From: Botryotinia globosa
Lineage: Eukaryota; Ascomycota; Leotiomycetes; Helotiales; Sclerotiniaceae
Direction: 5' to 3'
DNA length: 64,000 nt
Assembly (NCBI GenBank): GCA_014898425.1
Contig: RCSZ01000001.1
Coordinates: forward strand, 310,001-374,000
Shown: piece after piece, positions 23,418-34,559 of the stretch
Position numbering within the stretch: position 1 is the first letter of the stretch
How the letters are laid out: each line of letters opens with the position of its first letter
Notes under the pieces: model-generated
Databases searched by the model: none
The model's input: only the letters and a program-made list of their open reading frames with translations
What the model was told of the DNA's origin: nothing
Translations under genes and position numbers: made by a program

Positions 23418-24587
23418 TTATCGGCTGAGGTGTGATTGGTCTTGAATATCCATCTTTGCTGGGGGAGCTTTGTAGACATGACGGCCATTCTCCCAAACCA
23501 ACGTATCTGCAAGATAAAGTGTTCCACCCCAAGCCTGATTCAACTCCCCGAACAAATCTTTGTAGTATTGAACAATCTTGTCCTCTGAAATATCAATTCG
23601 AGAATCGTATACTAGGGGCTTGACAATAGGATTGAGAAGTTCTATGTAACTTTCGAAATACAGTATTCTTATAATGATTTTGCATGACCAAGTTCGTGCA
23701 TTACCGAGCGATCGCAATTGAGCAAACTGGTATTTGCTATTCAACTTCGCTTCCAGAATAAGCCGAAGTTGGATAGGCGGTATAATTATAGTTATAGATT
23801 GCAAAAGCCCATCTCGAGCTATTGCGTTCATCGTTGAGATTGATTTGAACATGTTTAACAGAATAATTCGAAAGTGGCAATCAATGTCTAAACATATTTC
23901 GATGTTTCTGATGAGTCTACGAGAAATCCAACTCATAGATATGAGTGAATTATGTGCATTATCGATGCACCCAAGTCCAAAGACAGCACGATTCCATAAA
24001 AGTTCCTTAACTTCTCGATAGATTTTCGGATGAACTTGCAACAACGGTGATTTGAACGGTCTTCCTGTCAACTTGTTGATTGCACAACTTCCAGGTAGTT
24101 TAAGGCGATGGTTCGAAGGACGACAAGTCGAACTCATTGCGTCAAACTTGGATGGGAAAATATGATCATAGATCATGAGGCGAATTTCGGGAGACATACC
24201 CACTAAAGAGGCTGGTTTATACAGTGGTTTCGACCACAAAGCTTTCGAGGGTAGATCGGCAGTGCTTTGCCTACGGAAAATCTGAGATTTGCTACTGTTG
24301 TAAATCGGTGATAAAGAATTCGAGGGACAATTTGTAGTGCTATATCTGCGGGTGATTCGAGGTTTCTCTTGAAGTAACTTCAATTTCGCAATGATTGACT
24401 CCAAATCCTCAATCATTAACTCCAAATTCGCACGCCTCTTTTCAGACTTAGATTCGAATCCGAATTCCTCCATGATCAACTGCAAGCAAGAATGCGGAGC
24501 AAACATGTACAATAATGCTGCAACTAAAGCACAACATACAATTGTAAATGGCACCAATAGAGGATGGAAAGCGCTTGTTTTCTCCAT
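23418..24587 (-). CDS. 2EXR/F-box-like fungal protein with N-terminal membrane segment
   Basis: A single-exon gene of 389 residues. A hydrophobic segment at about 10-31 is followed by a short charged coiled coil (about 45-75). A basic linker follows. Then comes SPEIRLMIYDHIFP at about 130, the signature of the fungal 2EXR domain family (also called DUF7730-like), in which LPxEIRxxIY is the usual core. The family is large and mostly uncharacterised. Some members resemble F-box proteins, but no F-box function can be claimed. The start ATG directly precedes the hydrophobic segment. The gene diverges from the pterin dehydratase gene. Confidence 0.8.
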   Translation of the reverse strand: MEKTSAFHPLLVPFTIVCCALVAALLYMFAPHSCLQLIMEEFGFESKSEKRRANLELMIEDLESIIAKLKLLQEKPRITRRYSTTNCPSNSLSPIYNSSKSQIFRRQSTADLPSKALWSKPLYKPASLVGMSPEIRLMIYDHIFPSKFDAMSSTCRPSNHRLKLPGSCAINKLTGRPFKSPLLQVHPKIYREVKELLWNRAVFGLGCIDNAHNSLISMSWISRRLIRNIEICLDIDCHFRIILLNMFKSISTMNAIARDGLLQSITIIIPPIQLRLILEAKLNSKYQFAQLRSLGNARTWSCKIIIRILYFESYIELLNPIVKPLVYDSRIDISEDKIVQYYKDLFGELNQAWGGTLYLADTLVWENGRHVYKAPPAKMDIQDQSHLSR

Positions 24588-25248
24588 GCTGGGAGAATTA
24601 AGATTTGATCGAGATGTTATATAAGAATATACCGAGAATAACGAAATATGATGGGATGAATTAAAATCTAGTAGGTCGTTTGAAGTCTGAAGGGAGTATA
24701 CAGATGTTGTGAAAGATTAATATAAATTCAATGATGGAATAGAAAGGAATTCAAGTGTTGTGAAGATTAAAATCGTATTGGAATATTGAGTAGAAATGAA
24801 TTAAGAAAGAGTAAAGAAAGAAGGAAGAGAATAGAATAAGAAGATTTTTGAGAAGATTAAGTAGTTTGTGGGAAATTTAAAGAAGAGAAAATGAAGATTT
24901 CCCATCGGTATCATATTGGCTACCAGGTAAGCTTAAATATCTAGCTCCCGCTTTTAGCGTGGATAAGCGAGAAAACATCTTGATTTCGAGAGTTCATCCA
25001 AGATTGAAGTGGGAATTCGAGGAAAATAAGGAAATTTAGGAAATCATTCGAACTGACTAGATACCACCATAAAACTTAGCTTCTTAAAATTCTGAACATA
25101 CCCAAGTGTCTAGCTCATGTGATCAGGGGATACCTGGCATTAAATTGTGTTGTATCATCACGTGATCAAGACTATCTCTTATTTCGTGACTATTCGCCTG
25201 CAAAACTCATCATCTATAGCTGTACACTCGCCGTTTCCCTATGAAGGC
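24588..25248. promoter_or_regulatory. Divergent upstream region, 2EXR gene and pterin dehydratase
   Basis: 661 bases. The left part is purine-rich with loosely repeated GTTGTGAAGATTAA-type blocks (24705-24770). On the right, an ATCACGTGAT palindrome at 25157-25166 and a CATGTGATCA at about 25117 are E-box-like sites 80-130 bases before the proposed start of the dehydratase. Confidence 0.5.
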
Positions 25249-26282
25249 ATGAAGCTCCCCCTTCGTACCATTTCACGATCCGCACTAATACCTTTCCAAC
25301 CCATTTCACGTGCGTCTTGTCCAACAACCTTTCGACAATCAAATTCTCCTCACCAAATTCGCGCTTTCCTAGTCTCCACGCCAAGAGCTCTACATACAGA
25401 AAACTTTACGTCGAGACAAAAAACCAGTGAAGCAGAGAAATCCCAATCAGATGTAGCCCCACAGAACACATTTTCAGAAGAGATTGGCGACTCTGCAAAA
25501 AAGTATACCGAGGATGTTCCCCAAGAATCTTCATCTTCCGTTGCAACAATGCAGGAATCACTTAAACCTCTCTTGAGAGAAAATGGTGGAAAATGGGTTT
25601 TGGCAGATGATGAAATGTCTGTGGAGAGGTTCATTACATTTAAAGGATTTAAAGATGCCTGGGTTGGTTTTTCTAATACTTTTTCTGGGGGCCGCAAAGC
25701 ATTTATGTGGATATGGATTGGGTTCAAGCGGATGGGCTACGATTGAAATGATCAAAAGTTCTGTGGAGAGTGCCTCCCATGAGGACAACAAGATGATCAG
25801 TAGTCATCTGATATCTCCCTTTCATACTACCCCCCTTGAAAATATACGAAATCTCCACCAATTCCAAACCCATCTGCATACTATTCCTAAATCCAAGCCC
25901 AGAACAAAAAAGATCCACTTCACTAACCCAATACACTCCACAGAACTTCATGAATGCTATTGCAGCAAAATGCAAACAAGAAAGACATCACCCAGAATGG
26001 GTTAACGTGGGTCTCTTGATTTCTCCCTCCTACATTCTCTCCTGTTCTATCCAGCCATCTAACATTCCCCAGGTCTACAACAAAGTCTTCATCCGCTGGA
26101 CCACGCATGATCTTCCCGGACTCACAGCCACTGACATCCTCATGGCCAAGTTTTGCGATGAACAAGCCACAATACACAAAGAGGTATACAACGTCTCAGA
26201 AGAACGTCTCCCAGAGAACACCCAGCACAGAAAATTTCTCAATCAAGCTCATCAGATCGCTAATAAGTTATCATCGAAATGA
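25249..26282 (+). CDS. Pterin-4a-carbinolamine dehydratase, probably mitochondrial
   Basis: This enzyme dehydrates 4a-hydroxy-tetrahydropterin and recycles the cofactor of aromatic amino acid hydroxylases. Three exons (25249-25662, 25944-26006, 26073-26282) give 228 residues. The conserved core is split by introns. Exon 1 ends in FITFKGFKDAW. Exon 2 supplies FMNAIAA and the active-site HHPEW. Exon 3 begins with VYNKVFIRWTTHDLPGLT, where the THD histidine is catalytic. The first intron is long (281 nt) with a weak GTTGGT donor, but its acceptor follows a good CTAAC branch site. The start chosen gives an Arg/Ser-rich presequence like a mitochondrial targeting peptide. An Asp/Glu/Ser-rich linker (about 55-110) separates it from the catalytic domain. 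Confidence 0.88.
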
Positions 26283-26666
26283 TAAAGATTAACTAAACAT
26301 ACCCAGGACATGAGGGGAAAGAAAATACATGGACAAATCAGGTGCCCAGGTCGGCCGTGGAAAGATATCATGATGAGAAACGTCGTGGGAAGAAGAAGTA
26401 GGAGGAGAGAAAAAAAGCCAATAAGACCAAAGTGAGACTATAAGTTATCGATGTTGGAAAATCGTGAGGGGATGACACATGCATTGTGGAGATCCAGGAA
26501 ACTGTGGTACACAAAAGAGCAGTAACTGCATGAATTAGATATATCTATCAAGAACGCACCCCACATTATATTAACGCAAAACACACCCTAGACTCCTGCC
26601 AAAACGCCTGAAAGGCTCGCCTTGAACCAGATCTCCCTCTGCAAATTAGACATTAACAAAATACAG
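26283..26666. other. Convergent 3' flanks, nothing recognised
   Basis: 384 bases between the stops of the dehydratase and the caleosin. No terminator-like or repeat structure stands out. Confidence 0.5.
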
Positions 26667-27950
26667 TCATCGCTGAGATTCCTTCTCCCGAGCTTCCTTC
26701 TCCCTTCTAGCTGCAATTTCATAGAAAAGACTTCCATCGTAAATTCTCCTGATATCATCCTTCTTCATTTTTCCATCTTTAGGCGATAATAAATGCCACG
26801 TTGCGCTCCCTAACATTCATTAGTACTAATTCTTCATTTTCCACTCCCAAAGATCCCCCTCGACAGAATAAGGAAAGAGATCAAACATACATTCGAGAAG
26901 CGCAGCTGCCCACCCTATCACATCCAAAACATTTCTCTGACTCTTTACGTACGCAAAGATCTCTGCCTTAGTAATATCCTGCTTATCCCGCCCTGCATAT
27001 TTACTGAAGAGATCTTCAAAATGCTGAGGGATAAAACGCCCCTCATGATCATAGGTTCCGGAATCACTGCCGTGTTTACCTTTGTGGATTCTCTCTGTGT
27101 GGATTCTGAGCTTGAAATCGGGAATCCATTGTCCTGGGGGAAGAGTCGGATATGAGAAAATGCTATTGATGATCATGGCTGAGCCGACTGCGAGGAGGGG
27201 ACTCCAGCCGAGACGACGAAAACCGTTGTAGGTATCGCGGGGAGAGACGATACCGTCTGAGTCGGGATCAAAGAAAGCGACGTGTTGTTGGAGGACCTGG
27301 GTTGGAGTTAGTAGAAGAGATCAAGTGAAGGAGGGTTGCAGAGTGTCCAATAGGCTGAACTGCTAGTCTGAATGTAAGCTGTCAAATTTTCAAAACAGTT
27401 TATTTTTTGACTAGAGCAAAAACTTCAAATCAGTCGAGAATCTTGACTTGATCGAGATATTGAGAGCATCAAAACACCAGACAGCAGTCCAGACGATTGG
27501 AAGCCCTAGCACGAGCAAAAACGAACAGTCAAATGCTTATTACGCTCCGCATAATTATCCTTAGTCGTCCCATGTGGTGATTCATAAGATGCTGCTATAG
27601 TTGCTCTTGCAACTCCTACATCATTCCCTCATATCAGTACAAGTCCCTCACCAGCACAGAATTACAATGCACAAACCTGCTTGACGCAACCGCTCACTCC
27701 TGTGCTTCCCAATTGAAAATCCCTCCTCGCAAGTGACATCCTGCCAAAATGGCAGTCTCTCCTCTGTAATAGGACATTCTTCGATCGCCATCTGGAAATC
27801 GGGTTCTGGATTCTCGTGCACATCAGGTCTGTGCCAAATTGGAAATCTCTCATCTGTAGTAGGGGGTTTTCTGAATGGCATCTCGGGACTTGGTCCCGAA
27901 TTCTTACGGTCATCGTCGAATGAGCTTGAGTCGGTTCTTGCTGGCGTCAT
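26667..27950 (-). CDS. Caleosin (lipid-droplet peroxygenase family)
   Basis: A calcium-binding, haem-containing lipid-body protein with peroxygenase activity in the family. Four exons (27677-27950, 27527-27615, 26891-27296, 26667-26809; introns 61, 230 and 81 nt) give 303 residues. The N-terminal 90 residues are a polar extension with two related segments, DERFPIWHRPDV and EERLPFWQDVTC. The haem-ligand region is SPHGTTKDN and LQQHVAFF. The single EF-hand is DPDSDGIVSPRD. The hydrophobic segment with a proline-rich turn (SYPTLPPG) is the membrane anchor. HKGKHGSDSGTYDHEGRFIP and GWAAALLEW are strong family signatures. The last exon restores WHLLSPKDG. Five CATGTG-type sites lie 240-560 bases upstream of the start. 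Confidence 0.95.
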
Positions 27951-28909
27951 GATGGTCAAGTTGTTAATGGTTTCTTTGTAATTGTTTGTAAAGAATAGTA
28001 TTTTCTATTTTGTTTCGAGGAAGGAGTAAAGGAACATCCATTTTATATATTTCTTCCCTGCCATTACTTCCTATTCTATCTATTACATGACTCCATCAGA
28101 AAGTCCAAAGGAACAAGCCAAGTAATGTGATTCCAAAGGATTCATCAGTTGGTCGCACTTAAGACAATGGGTAATGGTCATTTGATATCACATGATTGGT
28201 TTAATGAGCGAGTCACTCGCTCGGATGCTCTGGTGTGTATGTACAGTACTACTGTAATAAGTACTTTTAGAACCATAGCTGATTAGTCTATGACGTAGCC
28301 TAATTAAGCTTAACTCAACTCCTTAGCACGAACTTATTACATGATCCTTTTTTTTTGACATGTGATATAAAATTATGGTATGGTGCACATGTGTGAACCT
28401 TGAGGTTATAATAAAGTATAAAACTTGAATCGCTTGTGAAGATGGATTGTTTTGGCAGGATATACTTTTCCCCCAATCATGTGAATAACTTTGATCTCCA
28501 ACATGTGAGGGAAGTGTAACATGATGCTAAGTAGTAAAAGTCACATATATTCCTCCGATGATCTCTTGCACACGTACCAATTCAGCACCTGCTAGAGTTT
28601 CGTAAGACTTTGCGTTCTCCCCTCAAGGGCTGAAAGCTCCTATCTCTGAAAAACAGGTCCCGAAAATGATAACATTCTCATCACATCAGAGTTCCTCAAT
28701 GTCTGAACCATTGTTGACTATTGAAGGCAGGTACATGTCGAATTCGATGAGAAGTAACCCCCGAATCGGATTTTCTTGCAAAATAATGGCCTGTGCTTCT
28801 TGTTCTATTGTTACATTCAAAGTAGCCTGAAAATATGATTCTTCCCTCACAACAAAACATACTCTCGTTGTTCCCGATTAATTGTACAACGGAATCTTAA
28901 GTCTTGCCA
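27951..28909. promoter_or_regulatory. Caleosin upstream region with clustered E-box-like sites
   Basis: 959 bases between the caleosin start and the AFG2 stop. TCACATG or CATGTG motifs occur at 28188-28194, 28359-28365, 28388-28393, 28478-28484 and 28502-28508. A 17-bp palindrome of GAGCGAGT arms (28206-28222) also lies here. Because the next gene ends into this region, all of these are upstream of the caleosin only. Confidence 0.5.
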
Positions 28910-31338
28910 TTATTCCCCTTTGGCCCACCTCTCAAATTCCGCCACCATTTCCGGTGTTATTTGCCTCTTAATCTTGTTCATTGCCGCGAGGAAATCGTCC
29001 ATAACCGCTGGTTCCATTGTCCCATGTTTTTTACGTCGTTCAATGGCCTTATCGAAGGCTTTCTGGCAGATACTGACCATTTCAGCTCCTGAATACCCCT
29101 CGGTTAGGCGAGCAAGTTCGGCTACGTCAACATCTTCTCCCATCGTAGATTTACGTTGTCTAGCATGAATGATAGCTTCTCTGCCAGCGAAATCTGGTGG
29201 TGCAACGTAGATAAGTTCGTCGAAGCGACCTGGTCTCAAGAGAGCTAGGTCTAGATCTTGTGGTTTGTTGGTTGCTGCTAGTACGGTAACACCCTTTAAA
29301 CTTTCAATTCCGTCCATCTCGTTAAGTAAAGTGGTGAGAACGTTAACTCCGTTATTCAAATTCTTTCCATCTCTTTTGCTACCAATCGATTCGATTTCGT
29401 CAAAGAAGATAATACTTGGAGCTGCGGCTCGTGCACGAGAGAAGACATTACGAACGGCTCGTTCAGAGTCGCCGACATACTTGGAGAGCAGTTCTGCGCC
29501 TTTTACCGCAAAGAAATTGAAACCCATTTCAGTAGCAACGGCTTGAGCGGTGAGTGTTTTGGAACATCCAGGAGGTCCATAGAGGAGAAGACCTTTTGTT
29601 GGTGAACGGCCGAAGTCTTGCATGATTTCTTGGTGCTGTAGTATTGTCAGTATGAATTGAATCTTCCAGATACTTTGGACCTCTCAAGTCGTTTGAGCGT
29701 CCCATTTTATTTAATCATCTCGATATATTTTTGGATAAGGGTGAGACCATGAAATGAGCAATAACTTACGAGGAAAGGTGTTTCAATAGCAAGCTGAATA
29801 GCTTCTTTGACTTTGTCTTGGCCTCCAATATCACTCCACTTGACCTTTGGTGGTCTTAAAGTAACATCGTGCATTGCACTTGGCCTGACCTCCAGAAGTG
29901 CATGCTCGATATCCTCTTTAACGACGAATGTCTGCTGGGGCACACTATCATCATCTAACTTCTCTTCTGCAAACAGTTGTGCTTCGTCCAATAAACGAGA
30001 GAGATCCTCAGGTGTATATGCATGTGTTCGTTCTCCAAGATCATCGAGAATCTCATCGCGAGTTTCTGGGCACATTTGAGGGTCTAGAGACTTGAGAATA
30101 GCTTTCCGAGCAGCTGCATCTGGGACAGGTAAAGCAATAGCTGTAGTAAACCTGCCTCGTTTACGTAATGCAGCTGGTAGTTTAAGCATGTCCGATGTCG
30201 ACGCTGCCACCAGAACTTGTGGCAAAGAATCCGGGGGATGATCTTTCATAAGATCCTCTAATCCTTCGCAAATAGCATCTGTCATATCGAGTAATGGTTC
30301 GCCCCCTTTTGCGACTACAGATTCGATATCATCTATTATTATAATACTTGGCTGGTTGACTTTTGCATCCTTGAAAATTTTCTGGACTTCAGATGGCTTG
30401 GTTTTCCGGTCAATTCTGCGAACCTTCCCCCATTCTGTGCTGGCGATTTTATCCAAGACGAAACTCTTGCCTGTTCCGCTGCCACCATGCAAGAGAACGG
30501 CTGGTGATCTACGAACTTTGGTAAAGTAGAATTGGCGGTTAAAATTGCTCAGGAACTTGTTAAGCTTTTCAAGTGCTTGATCAATGCCTGCAATATCAAC
30601 AACTTGAAGAGGTTTTTGCTCAACATTGCTTGCAGCTAACATGGCCCCGCTGATTTCTGCAATTGTTCCAATTTTGAAAGATGATACCCCTTCATGAAAG
30701 GCAGCAACACCTGATTTCGAACCGTCGATGGAAAAGACTTCAAAGGTTCGCCTTTCTCTTCTAAGCATCACATCTCTAAAGGTCATGCCAGGGTAAACCA
30801 ACTCAGCGCGAGCTGTGTTCTTGTCAGTCATGCACTAAACAGAGAAAATGTGAAATCAAAAATTCTCAACCTTTCGAAAGTACAAAATCAGATGAGACAA
30901 TGGAAGAAAACTCCTACCTAAGAGATCGTCTAGAACAAACTTCCAGGCAATCTCAGCGTCTCCTGTCAATTCTCGCATAACCCCTTCAACCATACCAACA
31001 TCCTTAATTAGGATCTCCTTCGCAACCTCCAGTTTTGCTCCTCTAGCAACAATCACATCGTCACTTAATTTGAACCCACATGCTTCTTGGAAAGCTTTAC
31101 TGACTTGCACCACTTTCCTACTCAATTTTTCTGTGGCCAGCCAAATTACCGCCTCTCTTCTTGTATGTTCGCCCTCAGAGCTTTTCCATAAATAGCATGT
31201 TTCTCCATTCTTAACTTGAAGATCCAAAAGAACGTCTGTACAAACATATACACGTGCTACATTTCTGAAATCCGGCCTTTCTTGGGACTGCGCTTGATAT
31301 GGACGAACTTTCAGTTCTAGAAGTTTTTCGGCTGTCAT
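28910..31338 (-). CDS. AFG2: AAA+ ATPase AFG2/Drg1, ribosome biogenesis factor
   Basis: A Cdc48-like double AAA+ ATPase that releases shuttling factors from pre-60S particles in the cytoplasm. Exons 30918-31338, 29770-30812 and 28910-29635 give 729 residues; introns are 105 and 134 nt. The first join gives DDLLARAELVYPGMTF, matching the family. After the N-domain, D1 has Walker A GGSGTGKS (about 245) and a Walker B reading IIIIDDIES, with Asp where Glu is usual. D2 has the family-specific P-loop GPPGCSKT, Walker B IIFFDEIES, sensor-1 AATNKP and arginine fingers in RPGRFDE. The D2 P-loop sequence is the main reason for choosing AFG2/SPATA5 over CDC48 or RIX7. Divergent from the gene at 31655. 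Confidence 0.92.
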
Positions 31339-31654
31339 CTTGATCTCTTGTATGAATGTCCCAGAATATCTTGAACAAACCAAATTACCGATCTTATGTA
31401 TTTGAAGAAAAAGAAAAAGGAAAAGAAAAAGAAAAGATGAAAAAGGAAAAAGGAAAAAGGAAAAATATAAAAGTCTGGTCAATGGAGGGGTAGAAAGTAA
31501 AATAAAAATTATGGTCAGCCTTGCCAAGGAACATGGGTGTATCATTAAATTGTATTTACCGCTTTTATTCTGCCGATCAAAGTTCCCCAAACCAATTAAT
31601 TTTCCCCATCCCCTCCAGCCTTGGCCCCCTCTTCAACCATCCCTCTCATGACCA
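31339..31654. promoter_or_regulatory. Divergent promoter with purine tract, AFG2 and the 31.7-kb gene
   Basis: 316 bases. An almost pure A/G tract (GAAAAA and GGAAAA units) runs from about 31402 to 31470. No gene was recognised. Confidence 0.5.
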
Positions 31655-33051
31655 ATGCACTCCTCCCGCCTTCTTCCTCCCTCATTCCTCCTCCCATCAT
31701 GGAATACCCGACAACTACAATGTCTCTTTCAACGGCGTCACGTATATCAAAAGACACGCATTCGCAACCGCGACGGAGAACCTCCAAAACCAAAAGGTGA
31801 ATCTCTCTTTGGAGTACGACGTCTCGACCTTACTCCAACTATTAAACCACCTATTTCTCTTTTCGAAGAGCTCTTCCCAGAAGAACAACAAAAACCCCCT
31901 TCATCTTCACCGCCCTCCAAACATCTCAACCCCGTACCTCCGAGGTTTCCAAAGCTGCCCACATTTGATTGGACATCTAATATAGAGATATTTGACGAAG
32001 CGGAAGTGCGGAGACGAGCTGCAGAGAAAGAGAGGAAGGACTGGAATATTGTGGGAAAGGAGAGAGAAAGTGAAGAGGAGGATGCGGTCCAGAGACGAGA
32101 GGCTAGTGTGTTGATTTTGAATTGTGCGAGTAAGACTTTGGAGGAGAGCGACTTTTTTAGATTGAGTCCGAAGGGTGAACATATTGAGGGTTGGACGAGT
32201 GGGATTATTAAGAGTGTGTACCCTCTCTTTTATATTCCTATTTTATGTCTACATGGCAACGTAGCTATGTTTACATATGTCTAACTTTATCTTCAGTTAT
32301 CCCTGGGCGCGATCCCCAAACTCTCGAGTCCCTAGGTCACTACTTTATTCTCTTCAGTTCGCGCGCTGCGGCTCTGGCCTACTTCCACCGAACTATTGAA
32401 CTACACACCCTATCCCGAACCTACAGCCCTAACAGCATTCCTCTCCCATTTCAAATCTCCAATCGCTCCTCTCGAAGCCCTGATCGTCCTCCTTCAACTC
32501 TCCCTCATTCCGCAACCGAACTCCAGAATCTTCTAAAAAACTTTACCCTCGTCCCCCCATATACACGTCTTTCTCTGCGCATTCTTCGGAAACCTTACCG
32601 ACCAGCGATGACCACCCTATTAGCAACCGGCGCTCCCACCACGCTCACACAATCTCGTTCCCAATCCCATACCCTCGACACTGTCCTCTTCACTATCACT
32701 ATTCCCAGCATTGGACTCAGTTCCTGGGGTCTCCGAGAGATCCTCGATGCGGATGGTAAACATCGCAATCTACACTGGCGCTTCGCTCAATCCGGGGCCA
32801 TCGTTCGTATTGGCGAAAAGATCGATTCTACAACGGGAGGTGAAAAAACAGAAATAGGTTATCGGGGAGAGAATATCATCGGAAGGAAGAAAGCTTATAA
32901 TACGAGTGGAAGATACATAATTTCATTCATGGATCGAGCGGAAGCGAGAAGATTTGTGAGAGAATGGCATAAGAGGCCTTGTCCGTTGCAAAAGGAGTAT
33001 AAAGAGGGAGATGAACCACCTCCGATCGCTAATGTCGAGATTATGTGGTAG
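31655..33051 (+). CDS. Conserved-looking protein of unknown function, possibly mitochondrial
   Basis: Two exons (31655-32213 and 32297-33051, intron 83 nt) give 437 residues. The N-terminus is rich in Ser, Arg and Leu without acids for about 40 residues (a possible mitochondrial presequence). A Pro-rich linker and a charged helical stretch (about 115-155) follow. The segment SDFFRLSPKGEHIEGWTSGI continues after the intron as PGRDPQTLESLGHYFILFSS. The C-terminal part ends in GRYIISFMDRAEARRFVREW followed by HKRP, which looks like the last strand and helix of an RRM-like fold. I recognise the style of a fungal-specific protein but cannot name a family. An RNA-related mitochondrial role is a guess. 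Confidence 0.75.
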
Positions 33052-33920
33052 TGGGGACGGAAAGAGGGGAGGGGGGTGTCTTGGGAATGGAGTGAAGATG
33101 GGAGAAGGAAGAAACTCGTCGAAGGAGTTCTACGGAAGTCATGTTAGTACTGATGCGTGGTCACCGATTGAGAAACCGAAGGAAGAAATCGAAAGAACGA
33201 AGACATCTTTTGAATCACATTTCGCCACACCTTTTCACATCTCATCTCCTCACTTAGGCGAACATATATTCAGTAGCAAAGCCAAGATGGGATAAGAATT
33301 CTTGCGAGGAAGAGCATCAACATCATGCCATGATATAATATAACACACCACCATATATCAAGACAAGAATAAACATCACCACAGAAGTACAAATCTTACC
33401 CATCTTGCATTATAATCATACAATTCAATTGCTACTAGAAAAGAGATATAGATACGATCGCTCTATCCATTTATCTACCTGTCTATTGAGTATCTTAATG
33501 CAGTTTTCCCTATCCAGATGGATATATACACGTCTCAGAGTTACTTTGTCTTTGCCTAGAACGAAATGAAATGAAAGAAATTAGTATATCTGAATACCTA
33601 TCTAGGTACCTATACTATAATCAGCAATAAGCAAGCAATACGCAATAATAATATATATATAACACAAGATGATAGGATAGATAGATATACCATATATCTT
33701 TCTATTTCACTCACACACACTCACTCACACACACACATGTATCTATCTCCAATATACAATATACAATATACAATAAACTTACAATAGAATCCCATCTCAT
33801 CTCCTGATAATGATTCATACCTACCTACCTACCTACCTACCTATGTTATGTAATCTTACCTCCATTCCACTTCAATTCACCTCCTCACCTCCTCACCTTC
33901 CTTCCCCATACCAACAAGTA

Positions 33921-34027
33921 TACATAAACACATAAACCTATACATAAACACATAAATCTATACATAAACACATAAATCTATACATAAACACATAAATCTA
34001 TACATAAACACATAAACCTATACATAA
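33921..34027 (+). repeat. 18-bp minisatellite, about six copies
   Basis: Copies of TACATAAACACATAAATC with C/T variation near the end of the unit (AAACCTA versus AAATCTA). The last copy is truncated. Confidence 0.9.
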
Positions 34028-34144
34028 AACCTACCTAGTATTAAGTCTCAAAATCATACACATACACATACACATCATCACTCTCACATCACCTTCATAT
34101 CCATATCCATAATCACAATTACAAAATCACCACTCAAACTTCTC

Positions 34145-34210
34145 CTCATCATCATCATCATCATCATAATCATCATCATAATCATCATCATAATCATCAT
34201 CATAATCAAC
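34145..34210 (+). repeat. CAT trinucleotide array with CATAAT interruptions
   Basis: ATC/CAT triplets with regular AATCATCATCAT units. Minus-strand translation would give Asp/Tyr runs, but no gene frame supports that. Confidence 0.85.
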
Positions 34211-34559
34211 ATATAAAAAAAAGAACACGCCTATCAATTTAATACCATATAAATACGCATAATCACCCAACTCCGGCTTCTCTCCTGATAAAAAACAAAA
34301 AAAAGGTAAAAAGTAAACAAAGCAATGGTTATGCACTACCAACCCACAAACACCATTGTATTGCCTCTCGCACTGTGCTTAACCACTGCCATTCCTTCAG
34401 TCCTTCCCTGCTTCCGACGACTTCTCTTCTCCTGTCCCCTCCTCTATAGAATCGAATCATAAAAGAATCTCTCCATTCCCCCTTTACTTCTTCCGCAATC
34501 ATATCATATCATATTATATCATCGAACCCCTTCCTCTCAAACAACACACCATCCCTCCT

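Larger units (their letters stand above)
33052..34559. other. Convergent 3' region rich in short tandem repeats
   Basis: About 1.5 kb between two gene ends. It contains a CTAC array (33822-33843), an 18-base minisatellite (33921-34027) and a CAT/CATAAT array (34145-34210). A C/T-rich stretch near 34380-34450 follows. No gene was recognised. Confidence 0.65.

Noticed and set aside
25663..25746. Read-through tail of the pterin dehydratase exon 1
   Set aside because: It ends in a stop before the catalytic HHPEW. Splicing to 25944 restores the family order.
34127..34342. Asp/Tyr-rich open frame
   Set aside because: It is a translation of a CAT-type microsatellite and lacks gene context.
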